Shown: in pieces, positions 29,923 to 40,374 of the stretch
Layout of the letters: each line of letters opens with the position of its first letter
Position numbering within the stretch: position 1 is the first letter of the stretch
From: Argyresthia goedartella
Lineage: Eukaryota; Arthropoda; Insecta; Lepidoptera; Argyresthiidae
DNA: 64,000 nt
Direction of reading: 5' to 3'
Assembly: GCA_949825045.1 (NCBI GenBank)
Contig: OX463829.1
Span: 1,860,001 to 1,924,000, forward strand
Made by a program: the position numbers and the translations under genes
Notes under the pieces: generated by a model
The model's input: only the letters and a program-made list of their open reading frames with translations
Told to the model about the DNA's origin: nothing
The model's database searches: none

Positions 29923-29987
29923 TATATCTTCGCCGTCATGAACAACGTCATATCATTTATGACGTTTTAAATGACGGCGAAGATATA
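29923..29987. ncRNA. Long, nearly perfect hairpin (miRNA-precursor-like or MITE relic)
   Basis: The 17-base arm TATATCTTCGCCGTCAT pairs perfectly with ATGACGGCGAAGATATA. After a small internal mismatch a second stem (AACGTCATA with TTATGACGTT) closes a four-base loop. The total length of 65 nt is in the size range of animal miRNA precursors. No expression evidence exists, and short foldback transposons are common here. Confidence 0.35.
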
Positions 29988-30374
29988 CCACACCAATAAG
30001 CATATACTATACACCAACTAATCTCCAATATAATTCGTTATTTCACTCCATTTCTTATAGGTGTAATCAGTTACGTCTCGCTCGTGTTATTATATTTAGG
30101 TACTTCTTTTCGAAACACGCTTTTTCGCGTTTCTACACCCAAACAATCCAATTACATACCAGACTTTAGTAAGAGGATTTAAAATATGGCTGCTGGCAGA
30201 AAACCTGTGAGCTTGTAGTGTAGGTATTTTTGTTTCTGAATAAAGTCAATAATACACAAAGAAATTAAATAAATAATATAAGAAAATGGGAATAAACGTC
30301 GCGTTCGTAAGGAATGACGATATGAGTTGAAGAGAAATATTCCCATAGTGTAGTGTAGAGTAGTAACTGGTGAC

Positions 30375-30440
30375 GTAGCAGAGCGTCACGCCTTTTCCCA
30401 TACGGGGGGACAGGGGTACGATTGGCGTCTAGGGATGTAA
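30375..30440 (+). repeat. Rep-C end fragment
   Basis: 'gcgtcacgccttttcccata' and 'cggggggacaggggta' match the start of Rep-C at 13345. Confidence 0.6.
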
Positions 30441-30539
30441 CCAAAACAATCGGAAATAATCGAAATTGAAATAATAATGTCAAAATCTATCCAAATTTGC
30501 TGCATTCAGTTCACAAATGTTTGAAGAGTGTATCTGTTT

Positions 30540-31130
30540 TAGCAATCTGTGTAATGCAGTTATATATAATACCTAGACAATATATAAATAATACCTGGGG
30601 CGTTCAGGCAATGTATAAAATATTATTAATATTAATGTCCATTACATACTCTACCTAGGTAATATATAATGGCCAGGGATTATATAGAATACCTACTTGC
30701 CCACCGGCAATGTGTAAAGTAAATAAATTTTTGTAGACTATCAGGGCAAAACACTGCGGTAGCTTAGGTGAAGGGTAAAGGGGGTGAGCGAAGCGAAGCC
30801 CCCTTCATCCTTCGTGTTACGTTGAACATGTAAGAACAACAAAAAATACTTAGTTTTAAGTATTTTTGGTGTTAGGTTGAACATGTAAGAACAACAAAAA
30901 ATACCTAGTTTAAAGTATTTTTTGTTGATCTTACATGTTCAACCTAACACGAAGGATAAAGGAGGCTTCGCTTCGCTCACCCCTCTTACCCCACATTACC
31001 GGCTGCGCATTGGGTATTATATATAATACCTAGGCAAAGTATAAAATAAAGAATATTTCATACATTACCTGCACGTTTTAGGCATTATATATATTGGCCT
31101 AGGGATTATATATAATACATATCCATTACA
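30540..31130. repeat. AT-rich foldback interrupted by FB-G
   Basis: Blocks of 'aatatataaataatacct', 'ggcaatgtataaa' and 'ccagggattatata' on the left recur inverted or rearranged on the right (31010-31125, 'tattatatataatacctagg', 'ggcctagggattatatata'). The FB-G palindrome occupies the centre. Confidence 0.45.
30740..30995. repeat. Foldback element FB-G, complete palindrome
   Basis: The left arm ('ggtagcttaggtgaagggta', 'gggtgagcgaagcgaagccc', 'gaacatgtaagaacaacaaa') is mirrored on the right ('cttacatgttcaacctaaca', 'ggcttcgcttcgctcacccc'). The central part is itself duplicated around 'aacaacaaaaaatac'. One arm alone is seen at 18538 and 61851. Confidence 0.8.
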
Positions 31131-31477
31131 TTGATTTATCGATGTTTTTCAGCAGTATCCCCTTACGCTCGGTTTCTGAAAGGAAAATTAGCTGTGACAA
31201 CTTGTTAAACTATTGTTAAACGCATTTCAGCCAATCACATGCCGCTATTTTGAATTAATGATCGATTAATCGCTGGTTACATTTGACAACTCTTTCGGAA
31301 ACTGGGTGTAGAGTAGACTGATACCCGTCAAGCACCATGTTATCTTTTTCATAATGTAATACTGTAAGAAGCCAAAATTTCACAAAAATGTGTTTAAACG
31401 ACGCCGCAGCTTAATGTTTCCTTAAAACTAAGCACAAATACGCTGCATCAGAAATCTGTAAAGACTTGCCTCCTCCC

Positions 31478-31501
31478 TGCGCCTGCGCCTGCGCCTGCGC
31501 G
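31478..31501. repeat. (CTGCGC)n microsatellite
   Basis: Four copies of the hexamer in an otherwise AT-rich region. Confidence 0.85.
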
Positions 31502-31649
31502 GCAGAATATCGAGTCAAACATTCAAAATGAAACTGCGTAAGGTTCTTATGGAGAAACAGATTAAATATTCTGCTCCATATTATGTACGATTACAATGAC
31601 TCGCCTGTGTTTCACGTACACGTTCAGTGATCTCGTTTATGTTTATATT

Positions 31650-32112
31650 TTTATCTACACACGAACCATAAACTCTCTTTACTGCGTACAAAAACCGCAC
31701 GTTACGACCAGCCTAATGTTATACTACTTGGTAAAAACTCATTTCCTATTTAAATATTGACACATTATGACCATAATGTATCAATTTTCGACAAATTATG
31801 ACATTCAAATTTCGAAAGCCGACGTCCGCCTGCGTGCCGCCCCTAGTTTGTCTGTGAAGTTGGTACTACTGAACAAGCTAAAGAAATGCTGAGCAATGAT
31901 CAATGCCACAATGCCGGTCAAACATGCGGTTCCTGAACACATCAAAGAGAGCTTATGATATGTGTGTAGATAAACTAGTGTATGTAACTGTACATAATTA
32001 GGCATTAAAACTCTCGAGTGATATTATTATGAAACTCGCCTTCGGCTCGTTTCATAAACCCACTCTCGAGTTTTAATGCCCTCCATTATGCAGCAGTCAC
32101 ATAAACTACTAT
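31650..32112 (+). repeat. Foldback element FB-H, copy 2 (best reference copy)
   Basis: The arms 'tttatctacacacgaaccat' and 'gcttatgatatgtgtgtaga' form the first palindrome (31650-31985), and the second, attached palindrome runs to 32112. It lacks both the tandem duplication of copy 1 and the 2.4-kb insertion of copy 3, so it shows the empty site (GACCGGCATTG in inverse orientation, near 31903). Confidence 0.8.
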
Positions 32113-32202
32113 AATGTACAATATTATTTCGATTGTCTTAAATTTAGTTTAAGCACATAGTTAATTTACTTAATTTTAGTCAGGGACGGTCTAAAAACCA
32201 GC

Positions 32203-32233
32203 GCTGCAAGCTAGCACTGTGCTAGCTTGCAGC
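32203..32233. repeat. Perfect 15-bp hairpin with one-base loop
   Basis: GCTGCAAGCTAGCAC, then T, then its exact reverse complement. Confidence 0.9.
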
Positions 32234-32374
32234 AAATACTGAGATTGTTCCCTTTTTGCCTGATTACGCGTATTTGTATTGTTTTTTAAGGCAAAATAAA
32301 TCACTTCAATATCAATTACAATTTCAATTACAAAAAAAAACGTTTTGACATTTTATAAAAATGTTGACTATCAA

Positions 32375-32700
32375 GTCGTTGAGCCGTTAATCAATACTCC
32401 ATTTTGCGTGACAGTGGGCAAGTCCATCGCACGCAGCTGTTAAGATTGAAGGTTTTGACAACCTCTGTAGCGCTGCGGTTGTGGCTCTGCCTACCATGCG
32501 AGAGGTCCCGGGTTCGATCCCCGGCTGGTGATAAAGAAAAAAAATCCCCAAATCTTGGATGTTTATATGTGTGATGTCACTGTTTCTGGTTCCCACGACG
32601 CAGGGTATCCTAGTGTGGGGCCAGAAGCAATGTCTGTGCCTGTACATACATGTTTATGTTTTTGATTATGTTTCCACACGATGTTTTCCATCACCGAGTA
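32375..32700 (+). repeat. Rep-C 3' half, split by SINE-2
   Basis: 'atcaatactccattttgcgt' to 'gattgaaggttt' (32375-32457) and 'tttccacacgatgttttcca' (32668-32700) are continuous in the copy at 13430-13530. SINE-2 lies between them, so Rep-C was there first. Confidence 0.7.
32462..32665 (+). mobile_element. SINE-2 copy, full length (reference)
   Basis: The tRNA-like head GCGCTGCGGTTGTGGCTCTG, with B-box region GGTTCGATCCCCGG, leads into an A-rich junction ('gataaagaaaaaaaatcccc'), then a body with 'cttggatgtttatatgtg' and the conserved 'cagggtatcctagtgtgggg'. Confidence 0.85.
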
Positions 32701-32718
32701 GAATCATCACAGAGTAGA

Positions 32719-32955
32719 GCAGGGGCGTTACCACAACGTCTTTTTGCCGATTCAGATTAGGAACCTAATTTGGTTTGCAAAATTACCGTGACCGTCTTAA
32801 AACAAGTCTTGATTTTAGGTAAATAAAGCGCATTATGGCGAATTGGAATGGAAATGGTTGCCATGTTGATGTTCTTGTTTTGAATCTCATTTGAATCGGA
32901 AAAGATAGTGGTAAGTATCTTATTATATGTCGGTGGTGGTAAGCCCCCTGTAGTG
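32719..32955. repeat. MITE-E, copy 1 (diverged)
   Basis: Imperfect terminal inverted repeats GTTACCACAACGTCTTTTTG and the 'gaatcggaaaagatagtggt' end. The interior matches the reverse complement of 44340-44527 ('cattatggcgaattggaatg'). Confidence 0.65.
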
Positions 32956-33019
32956 TTTGCGAAATGTCGCGTGTCTAGTCTACGGCTGAGGAATTAGGTC
33001 ACGACGGACGCGGACGGTC

Positions 33020-33065
33020 AGGGAGCCGCGCCGCCGGTGCCGGTGCCGGTGCCGGTGGGGTGCTG
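33020..33065. repeat. (GGTGCC)n GC-rich microsatellite
   Basis: Hexamer run inside a short GC-rich island (about 32990-33100). The minus-strand frame over it is Pro/Ala-rich and looks like the repeat, not a protein. Confidence 0.75.
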
Positions 33066-33484
33066 GGTGGTGGGGGGCGACTTGCCGGGTTGGGCTTGTC
33101 TTGACTCGGAACTACGAAGCTTGGAAATATTCCGTGGGGGATGACAAAACACTTGCAGATTTCTTGAGAAACTAAGACTAATTGGGTAAATAAAGCCAAC
33201 TTGGACCAGGATCTTGATAGTAGCTAAATACAGTTTAAATACAATACTGCTATGTAAACTGGGAACCTGGCTTACAGGAATTTCCTTTCATTCGCCTTGC
33301 CGTGCTTGCGTAACTTGACCGTGTTGTGCTGAAGTAGTGTTCAAACTGATTTTAACGGCTTTCAAAAGTCTGGTGTAAACACTCGTTAAGATTTCATTCG
33401 TTTATAAGAGACATATTTACCCCCAGTTTCTAGACGATTGCTCAAATGTAACAGGCGATTAATCAAAAGATTGACTCAACATAG

Positions 33485-33800
33485 TGATACGACTACCAAG
33501 TAGCGATAGTAGCCGGGACCAGCTTTACCTGTCATTCGAAACAGGGAACGTCCGATAAAGTACTTATGAATTATGATACATTAATTATGTCATTGGTGGT
33601 CAGGATTCGAACCGGAGTATGGCGGCGGTGGCGTGGTAGGGTAGGGTACGGCTCAATCTTACTTGTATCCGGTCGGGTAAAGGTCTGTGCCCCTCGGCGG
33701 GGACAGTAATAGGCTTGAGGCGATACCTCGTCCGTGCAAAGGTCCCCGTTACTCCAGGCGGAACTACCCGCAGTGTGAGAGGGACGTAGTCGGGGAAAAT
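33485..33800 (+). repeat. Rep-D copy
   Basis: 'agtagcgatagtagccggga', 'attatgtcattggtggtcag', 'ggtaaaggtctgtgcccctc' and 'gcaaaggtccccgttactcc' in order. Parts recur at 16075-16330 and, inverted, at 23225-23315. Confidence 0.6.
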
Positions 33801-33807
33801 TTACAAA

Positions 33808-34200
33808 AAGTAGTTTCTGGGGTTCCATACCCAAAGGGTAAAAACGGGACCTAAGACTCCGCTGTCTGTCTGTCCATCTGTCTCATGAACCGTGATAGTT
33901 AGACAGTTGAAAATTTCACAGATGATGTATTTCTGTTGCCGCTATAACAACAAATACTAAAATACAGAATGTAATAAATATTAAAGGGGGCTCCCATACA
34001 AGAATTATTTCAATACCACATACAAACTTATGAATGCAGCTGGTTACGTACATGGAGTGTGAAAGTAGCCGCACTAATAACTTTGTAAACAACATTTTGC
34101 TATGTAAAATCCAAACTATTCCCTACACACCATCCCTACTATTGTGGGGTGATACGGAACCCTTCGTGCGCAAGTCTGACTCGCACTAGGCCGGTTTTAT
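33808..34200 (-). repeat. Rep-L copy with the '...gttgccgctataacaa...' body
   Basis: It runs from 'ggttccatacccaaagggta' through 'ctgtctgtctgtcc', 'ttctgttgccgctataacaa' and 'gggggctcccataca' to 'gaacccttcgtgcgcaagtc' and 'tgactcgcactaggccgg'. This is the longest well-preserved minus-strand version. Confidence 0.7.
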
Positions 34201-34681
34201 TAAATTAATACTTATTAACTAAAATAGTTATGAAAATTTCCATAACAGAGTATTTAGGTATTGTCAAATAAAACCCATCAAAATAAAGAGTTTTAAACTC
34301 TTTGTGCTATTCCAATTTCTCAGAAAATCTAAAAGAGAGTAAATTTAGACCGAATTTCAATATTTATTTATATCGAGCGAATTTCCTCCAATCGCGTTTC
34401 TGATAACACAATATCTAGAAAAATGTCCCAAAATTGTACTAATTTATTTAACGAGACTTCTTTTAAACAGCAGAGAAAAAACTTTAAAAATGTGAAGATT
34501 TTGTCGATATAAGCACCTTAAAATTCATTTATTTATTTACTCGCAGAAATGAGTTTATGACAGCTGATTTTCCATCTATAACCTTTAACACTAATCAATA
34601 TTGATCATTATATTCGAAGTCGATCCAACGCCTGCACGGCACCAGACGTGCAGGTGGATGTGTCAAGATATGTATGAATAT

Positions 34682-35052
34682 GTCACCGTATATGATTGTC
34701 AAAACCGTTAGTTGATAAACTAACGTTTTTTTTCTCGTTAGTTGGTCAACTATCGACACCTATTAAACTGGAGCGTACTGCTGACTATATGACGCGTTAG
34801 TTGTTAAAGTAACGGTTAAGACCGTTAAATAGTAAACAGGTTTAAACTTGAATTGCAAACGAAATACCAGGGCAAACACTGCGGTAGCTAAAGTGAAGAC
34901 TAGAGGGAGCGAGCGCAGGCGAAGCCCCCGAATAGTCTTCGTGTTAGGTTGACATGTAAGAACAAAAGAAGCGTAAATTATAAAACCGTCGGTCTGGTTT
35001 ACTTTCTGTCGATAGTTGATCAACTAACGGTTTTGACTATGTTACTGTGGCC
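34682..35052. repeat. Foldback element FB-F, long version
   Basis: The arms GTCACCGTATATGATTGTCA with 'aaaccgttagttgataaact' and the inverted right end ('caactaacggttttgact', 'gttactgtggcc') enclose a part of FB-G ('cactgcggtagctaaagtga' to 'gaacaaaag'). It is related to the short element at 47793-47970. Confidence 0.7.
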
Positions 35053-35344
35053 ATATATATAAATGTTTTTTCATCTTCTTCCATTAAATATTGCATATCC
35101 ATTCGCTGGTGCGGCTTTCTTGACAACTCATGAGTGATGACGTCACCCAGTAGGTCTTCCCTCGCTTACCCCGGATATGTCCATTAGTGGTGATTCGGAC
35201 TTACGCTAACGCTTCCGAATACTTCCGATGAAGTCTATGAAAGAAGGTTTTTTGTTCAGGAATACGGCGCTAATTAAAACATATGTCTCACCGAACATCC
35301 AACTGAACTTAACTACGATTCACATTGAATGATCTGCTTTGCAA

Positions 35345-35525
35345 CTTATCAATATATCATTTATATTGCTTCTGGCCCCACACTAGGCTACCCTGTATCG
35401 TGGGAACCAGAAACAGCGACGTCACAAACATATAAACATCCAAGACCTGGGGATTTTTTTCTTCATCTCCAGCAGGGATTCGAACCTCTCGAGCTCTCTC
35501 GGGAAGGTCCCACAGAGGTCGTTAT
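35345..35525 (-). mobile_element. SINE-2 copy
   Basis: The minus strand carries the body ('ttgcttctggccccacac', 'ccctgtatcgtgggaacc', 'aaacagcgacgtcacaaaca') and a damaged tRNA-like head ('gggattcgaacctctcgag'). Confidence 0.75.
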
Positions 35526-35679
35526 ATGATTTTAAGTCCTCAGGATCATCAATGTTTTTGTTACGGATGTTAGTCGTAGTTTTTCATACTTATGTACCCA
35601 GACGTGTTATTATTATTATTGTTTTTATGATTGATTAATTAATTGAAATTTCTTTATACATGTACCCTTATGTGTTATT

Positions 35680-35785
35680 CTGGTAGAGCCTAGTGCCTAC
35701 GACACAGGGAAACCTAATGTGGGACTAGTTCGCTTTTGTCCTATGTATTTTTCATGTATAAATAAAGATTTTCATTTTCATTTTC
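35680..35785 (+). repeat. 3' end of an unidentified retroelement
   Basis: 'ggtagagcctagtgcctacg', 'gggaaacctaatgtgggact' and 'ataaataaagattttcattt' with a repeated TTTTCA tail look like a retrotransposon 3' end. It abuts the LINE 3' end that follows in opposite orientation, so the tail could belong to either. Confidence 0.4.
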
Positions 35786-36150
35786 ATTTACTGTAGATAT
35801 TTGATACTCAGCAAGTGTATTTTTTTGCCACTTTTCTACACTGTGGGAGAAGCACGGCGAAGAAACTCCCACAATTGATTTTAGATATCTTTTCAAAAAT
35901 TGGGTTTGGTTAACTAGTACAAATATTACAATATTAATTGTGTTAAGTTACATTAACCCCATACAGTCCCTTTATTTAAGTAATCTTGAACATTGTAACA
36001 TTCCTTTTTAGACAAAGTCGCTTTTACATGTTTTTTAAATTGCTCATATGGCAATTTCAAAAATAAGTTAAAGTATTGCCTGATAGAAAGCTGAAAAATT
36101 AATAGCACTCGTGGAACCATGGAAAATCTTAACATCAAAGGTAGTTTTGA
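35786..36150 (-). pseudogene. 3' end of a LINE, same family as 52671-54296
   Basis: On the minus strand the frame 36138-35953 ends LPYEQFKKHVKATLSKKECY, then NVQDYLNKGTVWG and a stop. The tail at 52930-53145 ends almost identically. The 3' UTR shares 'gtgggagaagcacggcgaag' and 'aaactcccacaattgatttt' (plus strand). Everything upstream of the ORF2 tail is absent. Confidence 0.75.
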
Positions 36151-37460
36151 TCAATGCTGAATGACATAATGTCGCAATGTGGATTACATTACGGAACCGA
36201 GTAACGGCTGACGAATTAGATCTTTCAACCTTCTCACGTTACCTTCATTTCCTCACACATTATATCAAATCACAAATCTAGGCAGATCCCATACTTACGC
36301 AAGCCGAAGACATAACTTTCCAAAACATACGGTGCATTATGTGAAATTAGACGAAAATCACAAAAACTATCCAATCGTCGAGTCACGCAATGCCTGTTGA
36401 CGTATCTTCAGTCAGATAATAGAGTATTTGAAGGCTTCAACGCTGCAACCTTCCTAAATAGAAGGGCTGACTCCACGCCATATCCACAGGGTATCCTAGT
36501 GAGGGGCCAGAAGCAATTTGCCTATAAGTAAATGTTATGCTATGTTATCCACACTCCTTACTACCTGATATGGTAGAGTTGTTCTAGTCTTAGCCCTAAT
36601 TTAAATGAAAAAGACTATTGTGTTTTTTTAAGTCTATGTATCGGTACACTGCTGAATAAATATTGGTGCGTTTTATTTGAAGATAGGTTGATTGGACCCC
36701 TCGGAAAATGTCATAAGCTATCTTTTGAGGCGAAAACAAACCACTTGCAGGGGGCGAAATAGTAAGGTATTATGTATTTGAACATTCATATACAAGAGAC
36801 ACATGTGAAGTAACGGCCAAAAGTTATTAGTTGAAGATAGATGTGTGTGTTCGCCTTAACCAAGTAACATGCCTAGACGATTTCTGTAATTTGTTATTGT
36901 TACATAAATCTCCGTAGTGTAAATGTTATTGTTTTCACTCTCGCTCACAAATTGCACGAACATTCGTAATCATAATCAGCCATGAGTGAGCTCTCGTTCT
37001 TTGTGTTAAAACTCTGTAATTGCGACGACATGACATGACCTGTGTTCCTTTCTCTTGTAAAATTGCTAACCTTTAGGTGCTGAGCATAACTATCTTCTTA
37101 GAAGCATGTTCAATTAGTTGCTGGAGATGAGAAGGGAAACCTATAATTTAGTATGTAATAAATACTACTTCTAGCTTATTAGTTTACGATTACCAAAGGT
37201 AGAAACTTACTTACCTATTACAAAGTGCCTTTGCCCACTATCTTTCCCGAAAGCGTTAATATAGGTACCATGTCTTGTGTTTCAGAGGGGCTCTTGCAAA
37301 ACCTTATATTTTATGGTAATGAAAATTTAGATTTCAGTATTTTTATATTTATACTAAGCCTCCGCTGCCCGTCCGTCCGTACTTACGCCTGTCTATATCT
37401 GGTGAACCCTTAAAGGTAGGGGTGTATTTTATTGCCGCTTTGGTAACAATTATATAAACC
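36151..37460. other. Mostly unrecognised; SINE-2 body scrap near 36480-36525
   Basis: 'cacagggtatcctagtgagg' and 'ggccagaagcaat' are a plus-strand SINE-2 body fragment. Otherwise I see no feature. Confidence 0.45.
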
Positions 37461-37470
37461 ACACGCGATT

Positions 37471-37715
37471 TAATAGTAGTTTACGCCTTTGGCTCGTTTC
37501 ATAAACCCACTCCATTATGTAGCAGTCACATAAACTACTATTATGTGACTGCCAAATAATGGAGGGCATTAATACTCGAGAGTTCGGCTCGTTTCATAAT
37601 ATGTAATATAACTCGAGAGTTTTAATGCCTAATTATGTACAGTTACATACACTAGTTTATCTACACACATATCATAAGCTCTCTTTGATGTGTTCAGGAA
37701 CCGCATGTTTGACCG
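37471..37715 (-). repeat. FB-H copy 3, left part
   Basis: Minus-orientation FB-H, interrupted after '...catgtttgaccg' and resumed at 40116. Includes 'cactccattatgtagcagtc' and 'gagttttaatgcctaattat'. Confidence 0.8.
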
Positions 37716-37919
37716 CACTCAGAGAAAACCGGCTAACAAAGCGACAATAAAAGCTTTGTTAGAAATTTAATGTTACCGCACGTAAGTGCATCGTCGATGC
37801 AGCTATAGGCCCATAGTTGCTGTGGCAACTTTTTTATTGTTGGAATGATTTTTGTTATTTTAGCTAAAGAAACGTAGATACAGTAACTATGGTAAAAATA
37901 TTTAAATGGGATAACAACG

Positions 37920-38130
37920 GTACGTTGTCAACTCATAAACGTTGTGAAGTGATATTGTAGCAAAGTTTAATATATCAAAATAGCCGTTGTTACTATGGCT
38001 AAATGGTGTTGTTGACACGGCAACGTTATGCAGTGATGTTACAGCCAAGTTTAATCTATCAAAATAACAGTTGTTACAACGGCTAAATGGTGTTGTTGAT
38101 ACGGCAACGTCATATACTAACAAAATGCGA
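37920..38130. repeat. 84-bp tandem repeat, about 2.5 copies
   Basis: Units start near 37926, 38009 and 38093 and share 'ggctaaatggtgttgttga', 'acggcaacgt' and 'tttaatctatcaaaata'. They lie close to the left end of the 2.4-kb insertion. Confidence 0.75.
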
Positions 38131-39041
38131 AGTAGATGTTTTGACAAAGTTTTCTTAGATAAAATTGCCAAGTGACGTATGATACTTGTTCTCGCAAGCG
38201 CAAACTGTTTCTCCTATTCTGCCAGTTTCAATGTGGATGTCGGGCAGAGAAGTAGTGTTTGTGCTCAAGAGTGATATGAAATATAGCAATGGAGACTTTT
38301 TTAACAGAAATTAAACAGCAGCATCTGCTGCAGTCTATGGTCGGTGAGTAACAGTGCCCTAATAAAATTATGAGGTTCATGTCGTTGCTTCGCGATATTG
38401 GCTGTAACCTGTGCTTTGTTTCGAATCACACTTCAAACAAATATCTTCGAAATGTTTTCGGACCTTTGACTGCAGCTGTTGGGGGGGTGAATTACCTTTC
38501 TGCTACGATTTTAGGTTAGGTAGCTGGCTCCATTCATATTTTGCAGGATGAAAGTATCCTTTTTTTTCTCAGGGTTACTTACTTTCATTGCAATCATTTT
38601 AGTAGGTATGCCTCGCCTTACGAGTTATGAGCGTTGAGCAACAACTGGCGCCTTGGGGCGGGGGTGACTGCGTATTTTTTAACATAATCAGCTCCCGGCC
38701 GTAAGTGCCTTTGTTCATAGTTCGGTATATAACGGCTCCGATCACGTCCATTAGTCAGGAAAAATGTCGAAAATTGCAAATAGTTCAGTCCTCAAAAAGT
38801 AGCCAAATGTATGAAACTTCCAACAATTTGAGTACTTAACTAAATTACACCATAAAGTTGCTAGATCTGGCTACAAAGTAGTCAAGATGGCAACACTGGC
38901 CATTCGTTGGCCTTCGTTGGCCCGGTGAACAGTCAGAATTTGGTTTTTAAAGCCACTAAAATAACCTAACCTAACATAGGGCCAAATTATCACAAGTCTA
39001 AGATAGCTTAAGCATAAAATAACAACGTTCTTCTTTTTCAG

Positions 39042-39325
39042 ATCAAGAACTGACGTTTGAATTAATAATGGAATCTGGAAAGCACACTAACTGAACACAT
39101 AGAAGAATTAAGAAAGTACTTCAAAATTTGGCGACTAATACCTAGTTCATGCAAAACAGAGGTCAGACGCTTCCATCTACACAATCAGTTGATTGTGTAG
39201 ATGGAAGCGTCTGACCACTGAAGCCAAACGCGAGCTTAAAGTGGTACTCGGAGGTTCCATACTAAATCAGCACTTTACTCCTAAGTACCTTGGCGTCACC
39301 CTGGACCGCTTCGTGATTAATATTA
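39042..39325 (+). pseudogene. LINE reverse-transcriptase fragment with an inserted palindrome
   Basis: The plus strand reads as the segment after the reverse-transcriptase core: LTFELIMES, then in another frame LTEHIEELRKYFKIWRLIPS, then SCKTEVRRFHLHNQ. After a 54-nt palindrome (39162-39215) it continues with VVLGGSILNQHFTPKYLGVT, then LDR. Frameshifts and missing ends make it inactive. The WRL..SCKTEV..FHL and PKYLGVTLDR motifs are typical of Jockey/CR1-group LINEs. Confidence 0.65.
39162..39215. repeat. Perfect 26-bp palindrome with two-base loop
   Basis: GTCAGACGCTTCCATCTACA with the next six bases is followed by two bases and then its exact reverse complement. The left arm is LINE sequence (encoding RRFHLHNQ), so the right arm is an inverted copy of it. 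Confidence 0.9.
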
Positions 39326-40115
39326 ACTTGTAATTTGGTATGAAATAGGATTAAATAAGTAAAGTAGAGATTAATACATACTTTTGATATAAATATTTTC
39401 GTATTTTCCTTTAGAATTCTCAAATACCTCTATCCTCTTTATGCTACCCAAGCAATGTAACATTGTAGATTTCAATCCCTTCACTTTGTAAATGGTACAC
39501 TGAAACAAAACCCCTAAACTTCAGCCTATATATTGTTACGGATATACGTACCTTGCCCGGAGTTCTCTGTGTATACGCCATACAGATGTATGTACAGTAA
39601 ACATAGTTCAATGTACGCATACCTCTCGAATAATAGTCAGAAGCTTCGGGGAGTATATAATATTTTTTCATAGTGTACCATTAACAAAGTGCAGGGATCA
39701 AGTCTAGCTATGTTACTTTGCTAGAGTAGCAAAATATATACGAGAAAAGTAGCTTTGTCGGAGAAGCAACGGTGAATTGATAAAAGCACAAAGGAAGATA
39801 GCTAATTCAACAAAACAAAGTTAGATCCACGGACAGTAAATCTTTGTCTTTTTAGCGAAACCCCTTGTCATCGGGACAATATACCTTTGATATGATAGCT
39901 AAAGGCATTTGTCATGGGAACAAAAGGACAAGAAATCATATAGTGACTCGAACAATTTTAGCATTGTAATTTCAACAATGTTTTATTGCTATTACATCAA
40001 AATTGGTAAATTTACTTAGTAACAATAAAAACGTTGCCCTCATAACTATGCACCTTTGACGGCAGTCCAGCATCAAAGTTTTTTTGTTGCAATGGCAATA
40101 TTTTTTGAGAGTGCG

Positions 40116-40370
40116 GCATTGTGGCTCTGCAATTGTTTAGCTTGTTCTGTAGTACCAACTTCACAGACAAACTAGGGGCGGCACGCAGGCGGGCGTCGGC
40201 GTTCGAAATTTGAATGTCATAATATGTAGAAAAATTACACATTATGGTCATAAAGTGTAATTTTTCAGATAAGAAATAAGTTTTTACCAAGTAGTTTAAC
40301 ATTATGCTGATCGTAACGTGCGGTTTTTGTATGCAGTAAAGAGGGGTTATGATACGTGGGAAGATAAAAA
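40116..40370 (-). repeat. FB-H copy 3, right part
   Basis: Continues 37471-37715: 'gcattgtggctctgcaattg', 'ttcacagacaaactaggggc', 'gttcgaaatttgaatgtcat', ending near 'gggttatgatacgtgg'. Confidence 0.8.
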
Positions 40371-40374
40371 AATA

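Larger units (their letters stand above)
37716..40113. mobile_element. 2.4-kb transposon-like insertion with inverted ends
   Basis: Bounded exactly by comparison with intact FB-H: left end CACTCAGAGAAAAC, right end ...TTTTTTGAGAGTG, with CG on both sides (37714-37715, 40114-40115). Inside the ends a further imperfect inverted match (CATAGTTGCTGTGGCAACTT and, inverted, CATAGTTATGAGGGCAACGT) extends the arms to roughly 150 bp. The interior holds 84-bp tandem repeats and a LINE scrap but no transposase. A 2-bp CG duplication and CACTC ends do not clearly match a superfamily I know. Confidence 0.65.

Noticed and set aside
32999..33199. Pro/Ala-rich 66-codon minus frame
   Set aside because: Its sequence is the translation of the (GGTGCC)n microsatellite and its flanks.
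38289..39094. Two-exon small gene: ATG frame METFLTEIKQQHLLQSMV with donor GGTGAGT at 38343, acceptor ttctttttcag at 39041
   Set aside because: The supposed second exon is the beginning of a LINE fragment (LTFELIMES leading into LTEHIEELRKYF), and the joined frame stops after about 35 codons. The splice signals are probably chance.
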